Origin: Petrolisthes cinctipes
Lineage: Eukaryota > Arthropoda > Malacostraca > Decapoda > Porcellanidae
Reading direction: 5' to 3'
NCBI GenBank assembly: GCA_033782935.1
Contig: JAWQEG010001359.1
Location: 248,001-312,000 of the forward strand
Length of the DNA: 64,000 nt
This document shows, piece after piece, positions 1-11,225 of the stretch (the stretch's first letter is position 1; each line of letters begins with the position of its first letter). Under the pieces are notes generated by a model. The model did not search any database and had not been told where the DNA came from. It saw only the letters and a list, made by a program, of their open reading frames with translations. Position numbers and translations under genes: made by a program.

Positions 1-466
1 GAATTTTCGGGTGTTTTGAGCCTGAATTTGTGATATAAACGGGTACAGAAGATACATGCACATATTGACTTTGGGCATCTAAAATATCGATTTTCAGCAT
101 GTTTTGGGCATGTATTTTGAAAATACTCTAACACGGAGTAGGCATGTACAGATCGCTTCTGGGACCCCTAAATATAGAATTTTCGGGTGTTTTGAGCCTG
201 AATTTGAGATATAAACGGGTACTGAAGATGCATGCACATATCGACTTTTGGGCACCTAAAACAACGATTTTGAGCATGTTTTTGGGCCAGTATTTTGAAA
301 ATACTCTAACACGGAGTAGGTATGTACAGATCGCTTCTGGGACCCCATAATATCGAATTTTCGGGTGTTTTGGGCTTGAATTTGAGATATCGCCTATACG
401 CACCTAAAATATCGATTTTTAGCATGTTTTGAGGCTATATTTTGAAAATATTCTAGCACTGAGTAG

Positions 467-613
467 GCATCTACAGATCGCTTCTGGGACCCCATAATAT
501 CGAATTTTCGGGTGTTTTGGGCCTGAATTTGAGATATCGCATTTACGTAACTAAAATATCGATTTTTAGCATGTTTTGAGCCTATATTTTGAAAATATTC
601 TAGCACTGAGTAG
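467..613. repeat. Representative short monomer S2 (147 bp)
   Basis: This copy has the same 29 bp deletion joint as S1, but followed by a CGCnTTTACGC-like sequence in place of CGACTTTTTGGC, making it one base shorter. Sub-variants across the window include CGCCTATACGC (near 384 and 7,040), CGCCTTTTCGC (9,570; 11,105), CGCCTTTTTGC (25,558; 26,885), CGACTTTACGC (10,250; 14,582; 24,706) and CACCTTTACGC (2,988; 19,183). The shared ACGCACC end suggests that S1 and S2 diverged after one deletion event. Confidence 0.92.
584..598. other. Dyad ATATTTT-G-AAAATAT, alternative tail class
   Basis: This is the counterpart of the GTATTTT-G-AAAATAC dyad at 938-952. It occurs before TCTAGCACTG, mostly in S-type monomers and their neighbours. 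A third class, ATATTTTGAAAACAT, breaks the outer pairing, and CTGAATTTTGAAAATAC breaks the left arm, so symmetry is common but not universal. Confidence 0.6.
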
Positions 614-701
614 GCATGTACAGATCGCTTCTGGGACCCCAAAATATTGAATTTTCGGGTGTTTTGAGCCTGAATTTGAGATATAAACGGGTACTGAAGA
701 T
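614..701. repeat. First half-unit of the L monomer (88 bp)
   Basis: The half starts GCATGTACAGATCGCTTCTG and continues through AAAATATCGAATTTTC, TGTTTTGAGCCTG and GAGATATAAACGGG. It aligns with the following 89 bp half over its whole length. The best-matching parts are GCATGnACAnATCG, CTTnTGGG, AAAATATCG, ATTTTC, TGTTTTG and GCCTG. The last ~29 bp align poorly. By eye the two halves share about 70% of positions. Confidence 0.85.
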
Positions 702-790
702 GCATGCACATATCGACTTTTGGGCACCTAAAACATCGATTTTGAGCATGTTTTGGGCCTGTATCTTGTAAATACTCTAACACGGAGTAG
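702..790. repeat. Second half-unit of the L monomer (89 bp)
   Basis: The half starts GCATGCACATATCGACTTTT and continues through GGGCACCTAAAACATCG, ATTTTGAGCATGTTTTGGGC and a tail ending in CGGAGTAG. It is the partner of the preceding 88 bp half. The shared order of blocks (GCATG, ATCG, CTT, TGGG, ATCG, ATTTT, TGTTTTG, GCCTG) is what shows the internal duplication. In many copies the tail contains the odd-centred dyad TATTTTGAAAATA; in this copy the dyad is degraded. Confidence 0.85.
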
Positions 791-937
791 GCATGTACAG
801 ATCGCTTCTGGGACCCCAAAATATCGAATTTTTGGGTGTTTAGGGCCAGAATTTGAGATATAAACGGGTACTGAAGATGCATGCACATATCGACTTTTGG
901 GCATCTAAAACATCGATTTTGAGCATGTTTTTGGCCT

Positions 938-952
938 GTATTTTGAAAATAC
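938..952. other. Dyad GTATTTT-G-AAAATAC in a monomer tail
   Basis: This is a perfect odd-centred palindrome of 7 + 1 + 7 bp. Many monomers carry it just before CTCTAACACGG. The other major tail class has A and T at the outer positions instead (ATATTTT-G-AAAATAT, for example 584-598), so the outermost pair is changed on both arms. It may be a protein-binding site, a cruciform-prone site, or chance in AT-rich DNA. Confidence 0.6.
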
Positions 953-2296
953 TCTAACACGGATTAGGCATGTACAGATCGCTTCTGGGACCCCTAAATA
1001 TCGAATTTTCGGGTGTTTTGGGACTGAATTTGTGATATCGACTTTTTGGCACCTAAAAGATCGATTTTTAGCATGTTTTTTAGCCTTTATTTTGAAAATA
1101 TTCTAGCACTGAGTAGGCATGTTCAGATTGCTTCTGGGACCCCAAAATATCGAATTTTCGGGTGTTTAGGGCCAGAATTTGAGATATAAACCGGTACAGA
1201 AGATGCATGCACATAACGACTTTTGGGCAACTAAATGATCGATTTTCAGTATGTTTTTGGCCTGTATTTTGAAAATACTCTAACACGGAGTAGGCATGTA
1301 CAGATCGTTTCTGGGACCCCAAAATATCGAATTTTCGGGTGTTTTGGGCTTCAATTTGAGATATCGCCTTTACGCACCTAAAATATCGATTTTTAGCATG
1401 TTTTGAGCCTATATTTTGAAAATATTCTAGCACTGAGTAGGCATGTACAGATCGCTTCTGGGACCCAAAAATATTAAATTTTCGGGTGTTTAGAGCCTGA
1501 ATTTGAGATATAAACGAGTACAGAAGATGCATGCACATATCGACTTTTGGGCACCTAAAATATCGATTTTGAGCATTTTTTAAACCTATATTTTAAAAAA
1601 ACATTCTAGCTCTGAGTAGGCATGTACAGATCGCTTCTGGGACCCCAAAATATCGAATTTTCGGGTGTTTAGGGCCTGATTTTGAGATATCGCCTTTACG
1701 CACCTAAAATATCGATTTTTAGCATGTTTTGAGCCTATATTTTGAAAATATTCTAGCACTGAGTAGGCATGTACAGATCGCTTCTGGGACCCAAAAATAT
1801 CGAGTTTTCGGGTGTTTTGAGCTTGAATTTGAGATATAAACGAGTACAGAAGATGCATGCACATATCGACTTTTGGGAACCTAAAAAATCGATTTTGAGC
1901 ATGTTTTGAGCCTATATTTTGAAAACATTCTAGCACTGAGTAGACATGTACAGATCGCTTTTGGGACCCCCAAATATCGAATTTTCGGGTGTTTTGTGCC
2001 TGAATTTGAGATATAAACGAGTATAGAAGATGCATACACATATTGACTTTGGGCACCAAAAATATCGATTTTCAGCATGTTTTGGGCCTGAATTTTGAAA
2101 ATACTCTAACACGGAGTAGGCATGTACAGATCGCTTCTGGGACCCAAAAATATCGAATTTTCGGGTGTTTAGGGCCAGAATTTGAGATATAAACGGGTAC
2201 AGAAGATGCATGCACATATCGACTTTTGGGCTCCTAAAATATCGATTTTCAGCATGTTTTTGGCCTGTATTTTGAAAATACTCTAACACGGAGTAG

Positions 2297-2444
2297 GCAT
2301 GTACAGATCCCTTCTTGGACCCCTAAATATCGAATTTTCGGGTGTTTTGGGCCTTAATTTGAGATATCGACTTTTTGGCACCTAAAATATCAATTTTTAG
2401 CATGTTTTTAGCCTATATTTTGAAAATATTCTAGCACTCAGTAG
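2297..2444. repeat. Representative short monomer S1 (148 bp)
   Basis: Compared with L, 29 bp are missing between GAGATAT and CGACTTTTTGGCACC. The lost stretch begins AAACGGGTAC and ends GCACATAT, so the deletion ends in the same ATAT that precedes it. The second half usually reads ATTTTTAGCATGTTTTTAGCC with the tail TATTCTAGCACTG, a sequence set largely private to monomers near S1. At 148 bp this form is not a multiple of three, so it shifts any reading frame that crosses it. Confidence 0.95.
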
Positions 2445-3338
2445 GCATGTACAGATTGCTTCTGGGACCCCAAAATATTGAATTTTCGGGTGTTTAGGTC
2501 AGAATTTGAGATATAAACGGGTACAGAAGATGCATGCACATAACGACTTTTGGGCACCTAAATGATCGATTTTCAGTATGTTTTTGGCCTGTATTTTGAA
2601 AATACTCTAACACGGAGTAGGCATGTACAGATCGCTTCTGGGACCCCTAAATATCGAATTTTCGGGTGTTTTGGGACTGAATTTGAGATATCGACTTTTT
2701 GGCACCTAAAAGATCTATTTTTAGCATGTTTTTAGCCTATATTTTGAAAATATTCTAGCACTGAGTAGGCATGTACAGATTGCTTCTGGGACCCCATAAT
2801 ATCGAATTTTCGGGTGTTTTGGGCCTGAGTTTGAGATATCGCCTTTACGCACCTAAAATATCGATTTTTAGCATGTTTTGAGCGTATATTTTGAAAATAT
2901 TCTAGCACTGAGTAGGCATGTACAGATCGCTTCTGGGACCCCATAATATCGAATTTTCGGGTGTTTTGGGCCTGAATTTGAGATATCACCTTTACGCACC
3001 TAAAATATCGATTTTTAGCATGTTTTGAGCCTATATTTCGAAAATATTCTAGCACTGAGTAGGCATGTAGAGATCGCTTCTGGGACCCAAAAATATTAAA
3101 TTTTCGGGTGTTTTGAGCCTGAATTTGAGATATAAACGAGTACAGAAGATGCATGCACATATCGACTTTTGGGCACCTAAAATATCGATTTAGAGCATTT
3201 CTTGAGCCTATATTTTGAAAACATTCTAGCTCTGAGTAGGCATGTACAGATCGCTTCTGGGACCCCAAAATATCGAATTTTCGGGAGTTTAGGGCCAGAA
3301 TTTCAGATATAAACGGGTACAGAAAATGCATGCACATC

Positions 3339-3345
3339 GATATCG
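3339..3345. other. 4 bp insertion in a monomer hinge
   Basis: The hinge reads GCATGCACATCGATATCGAC in place of GCATGCACATATCGAC. The extra four bases look like a local duplication of ATCG. I saw it only once. Confidence 0.7.
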
Positions 3346-6300
3346 ACTTTTGGGCACCTAAAAGATCGATTTTCAGTATGTTTTTGGCCTGTATTATTAA
3401 AATACTCTAACACGGAGTAGGCATGTACAGATCCCTTCTGGGACCCCTAAATATCGAATTTTCGGGTGTTTTGGGCCTTAATTTGAGATATCGACTTTTT
3501 GGCACCTAAAACATCGATTTTTAGCATGTTTTTAGCCTATATTTTGAAAATATTCTAACACTGATTAGGCATGTACAGATTGCTTCTGGGTCCTCAAAAT
3601 ATTGAATTTTCGGGTATTTTGAGCCTGAATTTGAGATATAAACGGGTACAGAAGATACATGCACGTATTGACTTTGGGCATCTAAAATATCGATTTTCAG
3701 CATGTTTTGGGCATGTATTTTGAAAATACTCTAACACGGAGTAGGCATGTACAGATCGCTTCTGGGACCCCAAAATATCGAATTTTCGGGTGTTTTGAGC
3801 CTGAATTTGAGATATAAACGGGTACTGAAGATGCATGAACAAATCGACTTTTGGGCACCTAAAACATCGATTTTGAGCATGTTTTTGGGCCTTTATTTTG
3901 TAAATACTCTAACACGGAGTAGGCATGTACAGATCGCTTCTGGGACCCCATAATATCGAATTTTCGGGTGTTTTGGGCCTGAATTTGAGATATCGCGTTT
4001 ACGCACCTAAAATATCGATTTTAGCATGTTTTTAGTCTATATTTTGAAAATATTCTAGCACTGAGTAGGCATGTAGAGATTGCTTCTGGGACCCAAAAAT
4101 ATTGAATTTCCGGGTGTTTTGAGCCTGAATTTGAGATATAAACGGGTACAGAAGATACATGCACATATTGACTTTTGGGCATCTAAGATATCGATTTTCA
4201 GCATGTTTTGGGCATGTATTTTGAAAATACTCTAACACGGAGTAGGCATGTACAGATCGCCTCTGGGACCCCAAAATATCGAATTTTCGGGTGTATTAAG
4301 CCTGAATTTGAGATATAAACGGGTACAGAAGATGCATGCACTTATCGACTTTTGGGCACCTAAAAGATCGATTTTCAGTATGTTTTTGGCCTGTATTTTG
4401 AAAATACTCTAACACGGAGTAGGCATGTACAGATTGCTTCTGGGACCCCTAAATATCGAATTTTCGGGTGTTTTGAGCCTGAATTTGAGATATAAACGAG
4501 TATAGAAGATGCATACACATATTGACTTTGGGAACCAAAAATATCGATTTTCAGCATGTTTTGGGCCTGAATTTTGAAAATACTCTAACACGGAGTAGGC
4601 ATGTACAGATCGCTTCTGGGACCCAAAAATATCGAATTTTCCGGTGTTTAGGGCCAGAATTTGAGATATAAACGGGTACAGAAGATGCATGCACATATCG
4701 ACTTTTGGGCACCTAAACGATTGATTTTCAGTATGTTTTCGGCCTGTATTTTGAAAATACTCTTAACACGGAGTAGGCATGTACAGATCGCTTCTGGGAC
4801 CCGTAAATATCGAATTTTCGGGTGTTTTGGGCCTTAATTTGAGATATCGACTTTTTGGCACCTAAAATATCGATTTTTAGCATGTTTTGAGCCTATATTT
4901 TGAAAACATTCTAGCACTGAGTAGGCATGTACAGATCGCTTCTGGGACCCCCAAATATCGAATTTTCGGGTGTTTAGGGCCAGAATTTGAGATATAAACG
5001 GTTAAAGAAAATGCATGCACATATCGACTTTTGGGCACCTAAAAGATCGATTTTCAGTATGTTTTTGGCCTGTTTTTTTAAAATACTCTAACACGGAATA
5101 GTCATTTACAGATCACTTCTGGGACCCCTAAATATCGAATTTTCGGGTATTTAGGGCCAGAATTTGAGATATAAACGGGTACAGAAGATGCATGCACTTA
5201 TCGACTTTTGGGCACCTAAAAGATCGATTTTCAGTATGTTTTTGGCCTGTATTTTGAAAATACTCTAACACGGAGTAGGCATGTACAGATCGCTTCTGGC
5301 ACCCCAAAATATCGAATTTTCGGGTGTTTTGAGCCTTAATTTGAGATATAAACGAGTATAGAAGATGCATACACATATTGACTTTGGGAACCAAAAATAT
5401 CGATTTTCAGCATGTTTTGGGCCTGAATTTTGAAAATACTCTAACACAGAGTAGGCATGTACAGATCGCTTCTGGGACCCAAAAATATCGAATTTTCGGG
5501 TGTTTAGGGCCAGAATTTGAGATATAAACGGGTACAGAAGATGCATGCACATATCGACTTTTGGGCACCTAAAAGATTGATTTTCAGTATGTTTTTGGCC
5601 TGTATTTTGAAAATACTCTAACACGGAGTAGGCATGTACAGATCGCTTCTGGGACCCCTAATAATCGAATTTTCGGGTGTTTTGGGCCTTAATTTGAGAT
5701 ATCGACTTTTTGGCACCTAAAAGATCGATTTTTAGCATGTTTTGAGCCTATATTTTGAAAACATTCTAGCACTGAGTAGGCATGTACAGATCGCTTCTGG
5801 GACCCCTAAATATCGAATTTTCGGGTGTTTTGAGCTTGAATTTGAGATATAAACGAGTACAGAAGATGCATGCACATATCGACTTTTGGGCACCTAAAAT
5901 ATCGATTTTGAGCATGTTTTGAGATTATATTTTGAAAACATTCTAGCACTGAGTAGGCATGTACAGATCGCTTCTGGGACCCCTAAATATCGAATTTTCG
6001 GGGGTTTAGGGCCAGAATTTGAGATATAAACGGTTTCAGAAGATGCATGCACATATCGACTTTTGGGCACCTAAAAGAACGATTTTCAGTATGTTTTTGG
6101 CCTGTATTTTGAAAATACTCTAACACCGAGTAGGCATGTACAGATCGCTTCTGGGACCCTTAAATATCGAATTTTCGCTTGTTTTGGGCCTTAATTTGAT
6201 ATATCGACTTTTTGGCAAATAAAATATCGATTTTTAGCATGTTTTTAGCCTATATTTTGAAAATATTCTAGCACTGAGTAGGCATGTACAGATTGCTTCT

Positions 6301-6958
6301 GGGACCCCAAAATATTGAATTTTTGGGTGTTTTGAGCCTGAATTTGAGATATAAACGGGTACAGAAGATACATGCACATATTGACTTTGGGCATCTAAAA
6401 TATCGATTTTCAGCATGTTTTGGGCATGTATTTTGAAAATACTCTAACACATAGTAGGCATGTACAGATCGCTTCTGGAACCCAAAAATATCGAATTTTC
6501 GGGTGTTTTGAGCCTGAACTTGAGATATAAACGGGTACTGAAGATGCATGCACATATCGACTTTTGGGCACCTAAAAGATCGATTTTCAGTATGTTTTTG
6601 GCCTGTATTTTGAAAATACTCTAACACGGAGTAGGCAAGTACAGATCGCTTTTGGGACCCCTAAATATCGAATTTGCGGGTGTTTAGGGCCTTAATTTGA
6701 GATATCGTCTTTTTGGCACCTAAAATATCGATTTTTAGCATGTTTTTAGCCTATATTTTGAAAATATTCTAGCACTAAGTAGGAATGTACAGATTGCTTC
6801 TGGGACCCCAAAATATTGAATTTTTGGGTGTTTTGAGCCTGAATTTGAGATATAAACGGGTACAGAAGATACATGCACATATTGACTTTGGGCATCTAAA
6901 ATATCGATTTTCAGCATGTTTTGGGCATGTAATTTGAAAATACTCTAACACGGAGTAG

Positions 6959-7112
6959 GCATGTACAGCTTGCTTCTGGGACCCCAAAATATTGAATATC
7001 GAATTTTCGGGTGTTTTGGGCCTGAATTTGAGATATCGCCTATACGCACCTAAAATATCGATTTTTAGCATGTTTTGAGCCTATATTTTGAAAATATTCT
7101 AGTACTGAGTAG
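6959..7112. repeat. S2 monomer with a 7 bp insertion (154 bp)
   Basis: The monomer reads AATATTGAATATCGAATTTT where others read AATATTGAATTTT or AATATCGAATTTT, so both common variants appear in series with 7 extra bases. The same structure, with AATATTAAATATCGAA, occurs at 20,762-20,915. It may come from recombination or template switching between the TTGAATT and ATCGAATT variants. Confidence 0.85.
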
Positions 7113-10100
7113 GCATGTACAGATCGCTTCTGGGACCCCTAAATATCGAATTTTTGGGTGTTTTGAGCTTGAATTTGAGATATAAACGAGTACAGAAGAT
7201 GCATGCACATATCGACTTTTGGGCACCTAAAATATCGATTTTGAGCATGTTTTGAGCCTATATTTTGAAAACATTCTAGCACTGAGTAGGCATGTACAGA
7301 TCCCTTCTGGGACCCCTAAATATCGAATTTTCGGGTGTTTTGGGCCTGAATTTGAGATATAAACGAGTACAGAAGATTCATGCACATATCGACTTTTGGG
7401 CACCTAAAATATCGATTTTGAGCATGTTTTGAGCCTATATTTTGAAAACATTCTAGCACTGAGTAAGCATGTACAGATCGCTTCTGGGACCCAAAAATAT
7501 CGAATTTTCGGGTGTTTAGGGCCAGAATTTGAGATATAAACGGGTTCAGAAGATGCATGCACATATCGACTTTTGGGCACCTAAAAGATCGATTTTCAGT
7601 ATGTTTTCGGCCTGTATTTTGAAAATACTCTAACACGGAGTAGGCATGTACAGATCGCTTCTGGGACCCCTAAATATCGAATTTTCGGGTGTTTTGGGCC
7701 TTAATTTGAGATATCGACTTTTTGGCACCTAAAATATCGATTTTTAGCATGTTTTTAGCCTATATTTTGAAAATATTCTAGCACTAAGTAGGAATGTACA
7801 TATTGCGTCTGGGACCCCAAAATATTGAATTTTTGGGTGTTTTGAGCCTGAATTTGAGATATAAACGGGTACAGAAGATACATGCACATATTGACTTTGG
7901 CCATCTAAAATATCGATTTTCAGCATGTTTTGGGCATGTATTTTGAAAATACTCTAACACGGAGTAGGCATGTACAGATCGCTTCTGGGACCCCAAAATA
8001 TCGAATTTTCGGGTGTTTTGAGCCTGAATTTGAGATATAAACGGGTACTGAAGATGCATGCACATATCGACTTTTTGGCACCTAAAACATCGATTTTGAG
8101 CATGTTTTGGGCCTGTATTTTGAAAATACTCTAACAAGGAGTAAGCATGTACAGATCGCTTCTGGGACCCCTAAATATCGAATTTTCGGGTGTTTTGGGC
8201 CTTAATTTGAGATATCGACTTTTTGGCACCTAAAATATCGATTTTTAGCATGTTTTTAGCCTATATTATGAAAATATTCTAGCACTGAGTAGGCATGTAC
8301 AGATTGCTTCTGGGACCGCTAAATATTGAATTTTCGGGTGTTTTGGGCCAGAATTTGAGATATAAACGGGTACAGAAGATGCATGCACATATCGACTTTT
8401 GGGCACCTAAAAGATCGATTTTCAGTATGTTTTTGGCCTGTACTTTGAAAATAATTTAACACGGATTAGGCATGTACAGATCGCTTCTGGGACCCCTAAA
8501 TATCGAAGTTTCGGGTGTTTTGTGACTGAATTTGAGATATCGACTTTTTGGCACCTTAAATATCGATTTTTAGCATGTTTTTAGCCTATATTTTGAAAAT
8601 ATTCTAGCACCGAGTAGGCATGTACAGAATGCTTCTGGGACCCCAAAATATTGAATTTTCGGGTGTTTTGAGACTGAATTTGAGATATAAACGGGTACAG
8701 AAGATACATGCACATATTGACTTTGGGCATCTAAATTATCGATTTTCAGCATGTTTTGGGCCTGTATTTTGAAAATACTCTAACACGGAGTAGGCATGTA
8801 CAGATCACTTCATGGAAACCTAAATATCGAAGTTTCGGGTGTTTTGAGCTTAAATTTTAAATATAAACGAGTACAGAAGATGCAGGCACATATCGACTTT
8901 TGGGCACCTAAAGTATCGATTTTGAGCATGTTTTGAGCCTATATTTTGAAAACATTCGAGAACTGAGTAGGCATGTACAGATCGCTTTTGGGTCCCATAA
9001 ATATCGAATTTTCGGGTGTTTTCAGCTTGAATTTGAGATATAAACGAGTACAGAAGATGCATGCACATATCGACTTTTGGGCACCTAAAATATCGATTTT
9101 GAGCTTGTTTTGAGCCTATAAATTGAAAACATTCTAGCACTGAGTAGTCATGTACAGATCGCTTCTGGGACCCCTAAATATCGAATTTTCGGGTGTTTTG
9201 AGCTTGAATTTGAGATATAAACGTGTACAGAAGATGCATGCACATATCGACTTTTGGGCACCTAAAATATCGATTTTGAGCATGTTTTGAGCCTATATTT
9301 TGAAAACATTCTAGCACTGAGTAGGCTTGTACAGATCGCTTCTGGGACCCCAAAATATTAAATTTTCGGGTGTTTTGAGCCTGAATTTGAGATATAAACG
9401 GGTACAGAAAATACATGCACATATTGACTTTGGGCATCTAAATTATCGATTTTCAGCATGTTTTGGGCCTGTATTTTGAAAATACTCTAACACGGAGTAG
9501 GCATGTACAGATCGCTTCTGAGACCCCAAAATATCGAATTTTCGGGTGTTTTGGGCCTGAATTTGAGATATCGCCTTTTCGCACCTAAAATATCGATTTT
9601 TAGCATGTTTTGAGCCTATATTTTGAAAATATTCTAGCACTGAGTAGGCATGTACAGATCGATTCTGGGACCCCAAAATATCGATTTTTCGGGTGTTTTG
9701 AGCTTGAATTTGAGATATAAACGAGTACAGAAAATGCATGCACATATCGACTTTTGGGCACCTAAAATATCGATTTTGAGCATGTTTTGAGCCTATATTT
9801 TGAAAACATTCTAGCACTGAGTAGGCATGTACATATCGCTTCTGGGACCCAAAAATATCGAATTTTCGGGTGTTTAGGGCTAGAATTTGAGATATAAACG
9901 TGTACAGAAGATGCATGCACATATCGACGTTTGGGCACCTAAAAGATCGATTTTCAGTATGTTTTTGGCCTGTATTTTGAAAATACTCTAACACGGAGTA
10001 GGCATGTACAGATCGTTTCAGGGACCCCAAAATATCGAATTCTCGGGTGTTTTGAGCCTGAATTTGAGATATAAACAAGTATAGAAGATGCATACACATA

Positions 10101-11225
10101 TTGACTTTGGGCACCAAAAATATCGATTTTCAGCATGTTTTGGGCCTGAATTTTGAAAATACTCTAACACGGAGTAGGCATGTACAGATCGCTTCTGGGA
10201 CCCCAAAATATCGAATTTGCGGGTGTTTTGGGCCTGAATTTGAGATATCGACTTTACGCACCTAAAATATCGATTTTTTGCATGTTTTGAGCCTATATTT
10301 CGAAAATATTCTAGCACTGAGTAGGCATGTACATATCGCTTCATGGAAACCTAAATATCGAAGTTTCGGGTGTTTTGATCTTAAATTTTAAATATAAACG
10401 AGTACAGAAGATGCAGGCACATATCGACTTTTGGGCACCTATAATATCGATTTTGAGCATGTTTTGAGCCTATATTTTGAAAACATTCTAGAACTGAGTA
10501 GGCATGTACAGATCGCTTCTGGGACCCATAAATATCGAATTTTCGGGTGTTTTGAGCTTGAATTTGAGATATAAACGAGTACAGAAGATGCATGCACATA
10601 TCGACTTTTGGGCACCTAAAATATCGATTTTGAGCATGTTTTGAGCCTATATTTTGAAAACATTCCAGCACTGAGTAGGCATGTACAGATCGCTTCTGGG
10701 ACCCCTAAATATCGAATTTTCGGGTGTTTTGAGCTTGAATTTGAGATATAAACGAGTACAGAAGATGCATGCACATATCGACTTTTGGGCACCTAAAATA
10801 TCGATTTTGAGCATGTTTTGAGCTTATATTTTGAAAACATTCTAGCACTGAGTAGGCATGTACAGATCGCTTCTGGGACCCCAAAATATTGAATTTGCGG
10901 GTGTTTTGAGCCTGAATTTGAGATATTAACGGGTACAGAAGATACATGCACATATTGACTTTGGGCATCAAAAATATCGATTTTCAGCATGTTTTGGGCC
11001 TGTATTTTGAAAATACTCTAACACGGAGTAGGCATGTACAGATCGCTTCTGGGACCCCAAAATATCGAATTATCGGGTGTTTTGGGCATGAATTTGAGAT
11101 ATCGCCTTTTCGCACCTAAAATATCGATTTTTAGCATGTTTTGAGCCTATATTTTGAAAATATTCTAGCACTGAGTAGGCATGTACAGATCGATTCTGGG
11201 ACCCCAAAATATCGATTTTTCGGGT
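6959..11225. repeat. Satellite block paralogous to 20,762-25,680
   Basis: The order is: S2 (with a 7 bp insertion), L L L S1 L L S1 L S1 L L L L L S2 L L L S L L L L S2. Rare markers recur in the same order about 14 kb downstream: the 7 bp insertion (6,991), GCACTAAGTAGGAATG (7,781), CTAACAAGGAGTAAGC (8,131), CATTCGAGAACTG (8,952), GTACATATCGCTTCTGG (9,829) and CGCTTCATGGAAACC (10,337). The offset between marker pairs changes stepwise, in sums of monomer lengths. Confidence 0.8.

Larger units (their letters stand above)
614..790. repeat. Representative long monomer (L, 177 bp)
   Basis: This is a clean example of the long class. It runs from one GCATGTACAG box to the next and is exactly 177 bp. 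It consists of two related halves, 614-701 and 702-790. The hinge between them carries ATAAACGGGTAC and GATGCATGCACATATCG, which short monomers lack. Variants of L elsewhere differ in the hinge (AAACGAGTAC, AAACGAGTATAG, AAACGTGTAC) and in the tail (CTCTAACACGG versus TTCTAGCACTG). A recurrent 176 bp form has GACTTTGGGCACC with one T fewer. Confidence 0.95.
1..6958. repeat. Irregular satellite block, no clear HOR
   Basis: Reading hinge types in order gives: L L S2 S2 L L S1 L S2 L S2 L L L S1 L S1 S2 S2 L L S1 L L S2 L L L L S1 L L L L S1 L L S1 L L S1 L. There is no long fixed period. L-L-S1 (about 502 bp) becomes the commonest local pattern near the right end. Part of the block (about 1.6-3.4 kb) has a diverged counterpart at about 17.4-19.6 kb: the rare CCCTTCTTGG and CTAGCACTCAG variants at 2,310 and 2,434 recur at 18,150 and 18,274, an offset of 15,840. 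Nothing other than monomers is present. Confidence 0.85.

Noticed and set aside
614..790. NsiI/SphI-like ATGCATGC palindrome in the L hinge as a regulatory operator
   Set aside because: It arises from GATGCATGCAC at the half-unit junction, varies in many L copies (GATACATGC, GATGCATAC, GATTCATGC) and is absent from all S monomers, so conservation does not support a function.
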